63,822 nt of DNA from Duganella lactea (GTDB lineage Bacteria; Pseudomonadota; Gammaproteobacteria; Burkholderiales; Burkholderiaceae_D). The stretch spans positions 1-63,822 of the forward strand of contig NZ_WWCP01000037.1 of assembly GCF_009857505.1 (NCBI RefSeq), given 5' to 3'. The notes beneath the pieces were generated by a model that saw only the letters and a program-made list of their open reading frames with translations, did no database searches and was not told where the DNA came from. Of this stretch, positions 63,724-63,822 are shown piece after piece (the first letter of the stretch is position 1; every line of letters begins with the position of its first letter). A program made the position numbers and the translations under genes.

Positions 63724-63822
63724 TCAAAACGCCGAAAACTTCGCCTCCTTCAGGTAGCAAAGGCGGCGCAAGTTGTAGGCGGCGGCCTTCCAGTTCAGTT
63801 GCAGCGTGGCGCGTGCCAGGCC
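63724..63822 (-). mobile_element. C-terminus of an IS5/IS1182-like DDE transposase (partial, runs off the window)
   Basis: The last 32 codons of a minus-strand frame, open to the window edge, read GLARATLQLNWKAAAYNLRR, then LCYLKEAKFSAF and stop. ARxxLxxxWxAxAYNLRRL is the usual C-terminal tail of IS5/IS1182-group transposases. The terminal inverted repeat should lie within about 63600-63723 but was not identified by eye. Confidence 0.75.

Overview
The window is about 64 kb of high-GC chromosome. Its gene content points to a betaproteobacterium of the Oxalobacteraceae (Massilia/Duganella/Janthinobacterium relatives). This placement is inferred from the mix of families (Wsp chemosensory cluster, many methyl-accepting proteins, MurB/RsgA/Orn/ArgF/ArgG of betaproteobacterial type, a large TonB receptor) and is not proven by a search. 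It starts inside the 3' end of a 23S rRNA gene, runs through 5S rRNA and a terminator, and ends inside an insertion-sequence transposase.

Layout. 1-624: end of an rrn operon. 707-4731: housekeeping genes (DHH phosphoesterase, nitronate monooxygenase-like flavoprotein, yajQ, murB). 4785-16579 (minus strand): one long operon-like run holding a complete Wsp surface-sensing system. Two tandem CHASE3-type receptors (wspA paralogues) are followed by wspB, wspC, wspD, wspE, wspF and wspR, then by ppnP, which overlaps wspR, and by a GAF plus degenerate-GGDEF protein that keeps an RxxD inhibitory site. WspR should make c-di-GMP, and the last gene looks like a c-di-GMP receptor. 16675-24026 (minus): argG, argF, a large cytosolic TPR-GAF histidine kinase, rsgA and an M48 protease. 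24083-34340: orn, a DUF1176 protein, a JmjC-type cupin, mntH, a frameshifted esterase remnant, a YecA/SEC-C protein, srkA, a 717-residue Ala/Glu/Arg-rich coiled-coil protein, a DUF475 membrane protein and a PAP2-like protein.

34448-40571: an RND efflux pair behind a good sigma70-type promoter, then a FadL-type outer-membrane transporter. 41006-44848: a cystine symporter, a methyl-accepting chemotaxis protein ending in a CheR-docking pentapeptide, and a small secreted protein. 44832-51968 (minus): an ABC export operon (adaptor, ATPase, two MacB-like permeases) that also encodes its own NtrC-type sigma54 activator and histidine kinase. A consensus sigma54 promoter lies directly in front of the adaptor, so the operon is probably self-activated. 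52197-63147: an outer-membrane barrel protein, another chemoreceptor, a DUF418 membrane protein, a YigZ/IMPACT protein, a Suv3-like RNA helicase, tRNA-Lys, an acyltransferase and a TonB-dependent receptor. The last 600 bases hold a damaged reading frame and the C-terminus of a DDE transposase.

No CRISPR array, prophage or restriction/defence island was seen. The most interesting points are the extended Wsp operon with duplicated sensors and a predicted c-di-GMP receptor, the self-activating sigma54/ABC/two-component operon with an apparently leaderless first gene, the bacterial Suv3-like helicase, and the long coiled-coil protein.
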